DNA of 64,000 nucleotides. Origin: Polaromonas sp. (lineage in GTDB: Bacteria; Pseudomonadota; Gammaproteobacteria; Burkholderiales; Burkholderiaceae_C). Shown piece by piece: positions 59,945 through 64,000 of the stretch. Positions within the stretch are counted from its first letter, which is position 1. Each line of letters starts with the position of its first letter. The translations under genes were made by a program, and so were the position numbers. Location: contig NZ_JACPOF010000030.1 in assembly GCF_016185115.1 (NCBI RefSeq), positions 400,524 through 464,523 of the forward strand, given 5' to 3'. Below the pieces are notes generated by a model. The model searched no databases. It saw only the letters and a program-made list of their open reading frames with translations, and was not told the origin of the DNA.

Positions 59945-60259
59945 ATGCCATCCGCCCCCGTACGCCCTGAAGACACCCCGGTATTTACGGCCCTGGTTGA
60001 ACCAACAGGCCAGCATTTTTCAGCGCCCGCCTCAATGACCCTGCTCAACGCCGCCGAGCAGGCCGGGCTTGAAGGCATGCTGATGGACAGTTCATGCCGC
60101 AACGGCACCTGCCGCACCTGCATCAGCAAACTCACCAGAGGCCAGGTGCACTACCGCATTGAATGGCCGGGCCTGAGCCTGGATGAGAAACGCGAGGGCT
60201 ACATCCTGCCCTGCGTCGCGTACCCTCAGTCTGATGTAACGATTGAACTGCCTGTGTGA
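59945..60259 (+). CDS. [2Fe-2S] plant-type ferredoxin
   Basis: 104 residues. The cluster ligands are Cys51-x4-Cys56-x2-Cys59 and Cys90. The N-terminus has a short Pro-rich extension. It could donate electrons to oxygenases such as the Rieske protein at 56448, but no reductase is linked. It stands alone between GNAT and an SDR gene. Confidence 0.88.
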   Translation: MPSAPVRPEDTPVFTALVEPTGQHFSAPASMTLLNAAEQAGLEGMLMDSSCRNGTCRTCISKLTRGQVHYRIEWPGLSLDEKREGYILPCVAYPQSDVTIELPV

Positions 60260-60365
60260 ACAACGTCCACCTTGCTGGCGCCGCCCCCCATACCCCGCAG
60301 CGGTGAAGCGGGTTTTCGCTCCTGACCCGCTGCCCTCCTTTACCTGCACGGGTTTTTTGAGCCCT

Positions 60366-61121
60366 TCAGATGGCATTGAGTGCGGCAAACGTTTTTTCGT
60401 GCGTGCCGTTTTTTTCCGCCCATCGCAGGCCCTCCACACGCTTTACGAGGATCTCGCCACGCGGCGGGTTCGGGTTGGCGAGCAACGCCATGACTTCCGC
60501 GATGTATTCCGCCAGCGGCATGGCACGCGGGTCGCTCGCCTGCTCAGGCCCGCCCAGTTCGGTTTGTACATAGGGCGGCGCCAGTTCCAGAACCTCAACA
60601 GAGGTGTCCCGCAACTGAAAACGAAGAGCCTGCAACCATGCGTGAATGAAGGCCTTGCTGCCGCAATAGGACGGGTAAGCGGCGCGTGGCACAAAGGCCA
60701 GGCCTGACGACGTCGCAAGCACGGTCGACCGGGGCTGCGCTCTCAGAAGAGGCAGCAGCCCGGCAGTCAGCTGCAACACACTGAGGATGTTGGTCTGAAT
60801 CGTCTGCCGCGCCAGCGAGATATCAATGTTGTCACAGGTAAGGTCTTCGACCTTGAAGACGCCGGCGTTGTTCATCAGCACGTTCAGGCCCGGAAACTCC
60901 CGCCGTATGCGTACTGCGAAAACTTCGATCTCATCCGGGTCGTCCAGGTCCAGCTGCAGGCCAGACATTCCCGGGTGGGCTGCAGTGATTTCGTCAAGCA
61001 GCACCTGGCGACGGCCAGAGATGATGACCTTGTTTCCGAGTGCATGGAACGCCTCCGCCAGCGCGCGGCCTATGCCGCTGGTGCCGCCGGTGATGAGGAT
61101 GGTGTTGCCGGTGAGATTCAT
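60366..61121 (-). CDS. SDR-family oxidoreductase (DltE-like)
   Basis: 251 residues, classical SDR. The cofactor motif is TGGTSGIGRA near residue 11, NNAG near residue 86, the catalytic Ser in ATSSGLAF, and Y-x3-K in YCGSKAF where the Tyr is preceded by PS. The DltE-type features GGTSGIGRALAEAF and LAPPYVQTEL are present. The start at 61121 is preferred to a hydrophobic-looking 22-codon extension. The substrate is unknown. Confidence 0.88.
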   Translation of the reverse strand: MNLTGNTILITGGTSGIGRALAEAFHALGNKVIISGRRQVLLDEITAAHPGMSGLQLDLDDPDEIEVFAVRIRREFPGLNVLMNNAGVFKVEDLTCDNIDISLARQTIQTNILSVLQLTAGLLPLLRAQPRSTVLATSSGLAFVPRAAYPSYCGSKAFIHAWLQALRFQLRDTSVEVLELAPPYVQTELGGPEQASDPRAMPLAEYIAEVMALLANPNPPRGEILVKRVEGLRWAEKNGTHEKTFAALNAI

Positions 61122-61211
61122 AAGACTTTTCTGAACAAAATAAAAAAGCAAAAAAAGAACTGCCGGGCGCGCTAGGGCGCTCGGCAATTCGCAAAAATAA
61201 CAGGCTGGCGC

Positions 61212-62201
61212 TCAGCTGTCCAGACGCGCGCCCGCTTCCCGCACTTTCTTTTCGGACTGCTTGCGGTCATTGGTCAGGAAGCGCGAGAACTGCTCGGGTG
61301 TTTCAGACAGCGGCTCGAAGGCGTAGGGGTCCAGTGTCTTTTCGACAAAGGCCGGATCGGCCATCACCTTGCGGTTGGCGCTGGCGATTTCATCAATGAC
61401 ACGTTTCGGCGTACCCTTGGGAACAGCCAGGCCGATGAAGAAATAGGTTTCGGCGTTCGGGTAACCTGCTTCGGCCAGTGTGGGCACATTGGGAATCAGC
61501 TTTGCACGCTTGTTGCCGTTGATGGCGAGGATTTTCATCTTGCCCGATGCGAGGTGCGGCGTTGCTGCGGTCACGCCAGCCATCATGGCCTGTACCTGGC
61601 CACCCAGCATGTCCTGCACCGCAGGGGCGATGCCCTTGTAGGCGATATGCGTCATCGCCAGCCCTTGCTGACGCAGAAATGCATCGAAGTGAATGTGCGT
61701 GGGACTGCCTGCGCCTGCTGAGCCGTAGTTGTATTTTCCAGGGTTTGCCTTGACCAGGGCCACGAATTCTTTCAGGTTGTTGACGGGCAGGCTGCCATCC
61801 ACGATCAGGCCCATGTTCACAAACGTGACGCGGGTCACAGGCACCAGATCGGTGAGAGGGTTGTAGGGAAGCTTCTTGAAGAGGAACTGATTGGTCGAGA
61901 ACGACGCGTCAGCACCCCACAGCATGGTGTAGCCGTCGGCAGGCGCCTTGGCCACCATGTCAGCTGCGATCACCTCGTTCGCGCCGCCCCGGTTGTCGAT
62001 GATGACGGGCTGGTTCCACACTTTTGACAGGCGTTCCGCATAACCACGGGCAACGCCATCCACTGGTCCGCCGGCCGGGTAAGGCACGATGATCTTCACC
62101 GGCTTGTTGGGAAAGCCCTGCGCAAGGGCATGTGCGGAACACAGCGAAGCGGCAGCAAGCACGAGTACACGACACAGGGTTGTCCAGTTTTTCTTGATCA
62201 T
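61212..62201 (-). CDS. Bug-family tripartite tricarboxylate transporter receptor
   Basis: 329 residues with a signal peptide (about 1-27, ending ALAQ). The Bug signature F-P-N-K-P-V-K-IIVPYPAGGPVD and PVIIDNRGGANE are visible. It is the last gene of an aldolase, DUF6282 and Bug set read on the minus strand. No TctAB permease is adjacent. Confidence 0.92.
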   Translation of the reverse strand: MIKKNWTTLCRVLVLAAASLCSAHALAQGFPNKPVKIIVPYPAGGPVDGVARGYAERLSKVWNQPVIIDNRGGANEVIAADMVAKAPADGYTMLWGADASFSTNQFLFKKLPYNPLTDLVPVTRVTFVNMGLIVDGSLPVNNLKEFVALVKANPGKYNYGSAGAGSPTHIHFDAFLRQQGLAMTHIAYKGIAPAVQDMLGGQVQAMMAGVTAATPHLASGKMKILAINGNKRAKLIPNVPTLAEAGYPNAETYFFIGLAVPKGTPKRVIDEIASANRKVMADPAFVEKTLDPYAFEPLSETPEQFSRFLTNDRKQSEKKVREAGARLDS

Positions 62202-62275
62202 TGTTGTCTCCAGTTGCAGGTTGATGGTTGGGGGTTGAGGTCTTCGGGAAAAGGCGGGCGTTTTTCGGGCCGGTG

Positions 62276-63229
62276 TCACAAGCCTATGAGTGCGGCTGCG
62301 TTGGTCGACACCATCTTTCGGACATCGGCTTCGCCATAGCCAAGGTCCAGACAGGTTTCAATCACATCGAGAAAACCGTCGACCAGGCGCGGGTTGCCGA
62401 CCTGACCGAGGTCCGAACCCAGGATGGTGTGATCCACACCGGCGGCCTTGATGAGCGTGTCCAGCGTCTGCGGGTCATAAAAGCAGAACTTCGACAGCTC
62501 GGTAAACATGCACATGGAGTGCTCGACGTAGACGCCCATGCCGACCAGCCGCGTGATGTCCGCAGGCGTGGCATCAATGATGTAGGTCGGGTGGTTGCAC
62601 AGCAGGCGCTTGACGCCGCGGCGCTTTGCCTCTTCAAACAGCGGCCAGATCTCGCTGATGTGCAGGTGGCCGGAGGACAGCACCACGTCGTGTTCTGCGA
62701 TGGTGTCGAGTATGGGCATCAGTTCGGACAGCAAACGGCCGGCATCGTCAACCACATGGACGGGCGTGGGCGGCATCATGGTTTTTTTCGAGTTCGGAAA
62801 GCCGGGCGTCGCACCGTTCTTGTGATGTTCGATGTGGTTCTTCGATGAAAACGTCGGCATCCACACCAGCTTTGCGCCCAGCGCAATACCGTGCTCCACC
62901 GCATAGATATTCAGGCCGCCGCTCTGGTTGTTCAGCGGCACACCGGAGAGCAGCGTCACCTTCATGTGGCGGAAGTGTTTGTTCAGCATCTCCGTCACCG
63001 GGGTGGCGGAGTAATAGTGGTCCTTGATCAGCAACGCACGCACACCGGCTTCAGAGGCCTCCTGCATGGCCTCGTAATGGTCGAAGTAGCGCGGCATCAC
63101 GGATGGTCCGCTGTGGCAATGCAGGTCTATGGCGCCGGTGAGCAGCGATTTGCCCAGGCCCGGATTGTTCTTGCGCCAGGCGCCCGGCTGAAGTGCAGCG
63201 CTTTTGGGTTTGTCGATCACATCTGTCAT
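62276..63229 (-). CDS. DUF6282 family metal-dependent hydrolase-like protein
   Basis: 317 residues. The D-L-H-C-H-S-G-P-S segment gives a metal motif with His37 and His39. VLSSGHLH, LLCNHPTY and ILGSDLGQ carry further candidate metal or catalytic residues, as in amidohydrolase-type TIM barrels. The start overlaps the aldolase stop by an ATGA (63226-63229). With the aldolase and Bug genes it repeats the set seen in the large operon. The reaction is unknown. Confidence 0.85.
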   Translation of the reverse strand: MTDVIDKPKSAALQPGAWRKNNPGLGKSLLTGAIDLHCHSGPSVMPRYFDHYEAMQEASEAGVRALLIKDHYYSATPVTEMLNKHFRHMKVTLLSGVPLNNQSGGLNIYAVEHGIALGAKLVWMPTFSSKNHIEHHKNGATPGFPNSKKTMMPPTPVHVVDDAGRLLSELMPILDTIAEHDVVLSSGHLHISEIWPLFEEAKRRGVKRLLCNHPTYIIDATPADITRLVGMGVYVEHSMCMFTELSKFCFYDPQTLDTLIKAAGVDHTILGSDLGQVGNPRLVDGFLDVIETCLDLGYGEADVRKMVSTNAAALIGL

Positions 63230-64000
63230 GGTTTGCTCCTGGTGTTGATGGTTGATTGGTACTCACGCAAAGCCGCAGTAGCCGCAGAGCGCATGAACCC
63301 CTGGTCAGAGCCGGTCACAAAGCCGCTCACCCCCAGCGCCGCGTATTCAGCCGCCTCTTTCGCATTCGCCGTCAGGAGGAATGCCGGTTTGCCGTGCCGC
63401 CTGCAGGCCTCAATGACCCTCAAGGTCGCTGCCTTCACCTTTGGCGAGCCAGCTTCACGGTCGCGGTAAGCCGCAGTCAGGTCACCCCGGCCAATAAAGA
63501 CCGCATCCAGCCCCTCCACCGCCACGATCTCGTCTGCCTTGTCTATGGCCTCCGGGTCTTCAATCATTCCCAGCAGCAACACTTCCTTGTCAGACGCATC
63601 GATGTGCTCCCAGGTCGTGCGCACCCCGTAGTCACCGGCCCGTGGCGAGTTCGAGAAACCCCGTTTGCCCGAGTAGCGGCAAAGATCCACGATCTCTTTG
63701 GTAGCTTTGGCCGAGGTCATGTGCGGCACCATCACCCCGAAAGCGCCATCGTCCAGTGCGCCCAGGATGTCGTTGGGCGAGGCCACCCGCACCAGCGGAG
63801 CCGCCCCGACTGCGCGTGCCGCCAGGATGCAGGTGTCTGTGGTGACCCGGTCAAACGGGGCGTGTTCTGCATCTATCAGGACGAAGTCATAACCCGCACC
63901 GCCGATGATTTCTATGCTGTGGCTGGTCGAGGTCTTGATGAAGGTGCCGTAGACGGTTTCGCGCCTGAGGACGCGTTCGCGGAATGCAGCGGCGCGCGTA
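63226..64000 (-). CDS. HpcH/HpaI-family aldolase, N-terminus beyond the window
   Basis: The frame is open to the window edge, so the gene begins to the right. The visible part has YGTFIKTSTSHSIEIIGG, DAEHAPFDR, K-R-G-F-S-NSPRAGDYG, IEDPEAI and AVFIGRGDLT, the same marks as the aldolase at 16039-16815. It is the first gene seen of the right-end operon and overlaps the DUF6282 gene. It cleaves a 4-hydroxy-2-oxo acid in the family at large. Confidence 0.9.
   Translation of the reverse strand, partial: TRAAAFRERVLRRETVYGTFIKTSTSHSIEIIGGAGYDFVLIDAEHAPFDRVTTDTCILAARAVGAAPLVRVASPNDILGALDDGAFGVMVPHMTSAKATKEIVDLCRYSGKRGFSNSPRAGDYGVRTTWEHIDASDKEVLLLGMIEDPEAIDKADEIVAVEGLDAVFIGRGDLTAAYRDREAGSPKVKAATLRVIEACRRHGKPAFLLTANAKEAAEYAALGVSGFVTGSDQGFMRSAATAALREYQSTINTRSKP

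Overview
The window looks like a chromosomal segment of a GC-rich betaproteobacterium, most likely a Burkholderiales member close to Comamonadaceae (Polaromonas, Rhodoferax or Variovorax type). The grounds are the many orphan Bug-type periplasmic receptors, a DusC-type dihydrouridine synthase, the llpE-type hydrolase with a MexEF/BpeEF-like RND pump, and several intergenic repeat families that I recall from that group. I see no rRNA, tRNA, CRISPR array, phage, integrase or insertion sequence.

Layout. 1-6025: two tandem membrane-anchored TAXI receptors, a DenD-like dehydrogenase and a TRAP transporter (dctP, dctQ, dctM). 6050-10875: a tandem glycine riboswitch and the glycine cleavage operon gcvT-gcvH-gcvP. 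10903-20972: an IclR regulator facing an 11-gene same-strand catabolic operon (fumarase/tartrate dehydratase pair, Bug receptor, amidohydrolase, flavin reductase, HpcH/HpaI aldolase, tandem cupin, two MaoC proteins, acyl-CoA ligase, SDR). 21152-23032: sulfite dehydrogenase sorA with a two-haem sorB. 23258-27902: a luciferase-like oxidoreductase, a small lipoprotein, a DUF1800/DUF1501 pair and an EF-hand protein with an apparent frameshift. 27940-28497: a roughly 560-bp near-palindromic element. 28492-45830: mostly housekeeping and small genes (ylqF, gshA, tspO-like, argE, xthA, dusC, a methyltransferase, DUF families) with two further orphan receptors. 46160-54365: an RND efflux operon (llpE-like, adaptor, permease, outer-membrane factor) with a divergent LysR gene. 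54394-64000: LysR-Bug-Rieske oxygenase, DUF808, DUF883-like, GNAT, ferredoxin, SDR, and a closing aldolase-hydrolase-Bug operon that leaves the window.

How it works together. The window is rich in uptake receptors (two TAXI, two DctP, four Bug) placed next to small catabolic sets, as expected of an oligotrophic generalist living on organic acids and aromatics. The aldolase-metallohydrolase-Bug set occurs twice, in the large operon and at the right end. The least explained parts are the 11-gene operon, the permease-less TAXI pair, the palindromic element, and a repeat cassette that splits dctQ from dctM while keeping ATGA stop-start overlaps at both ends.
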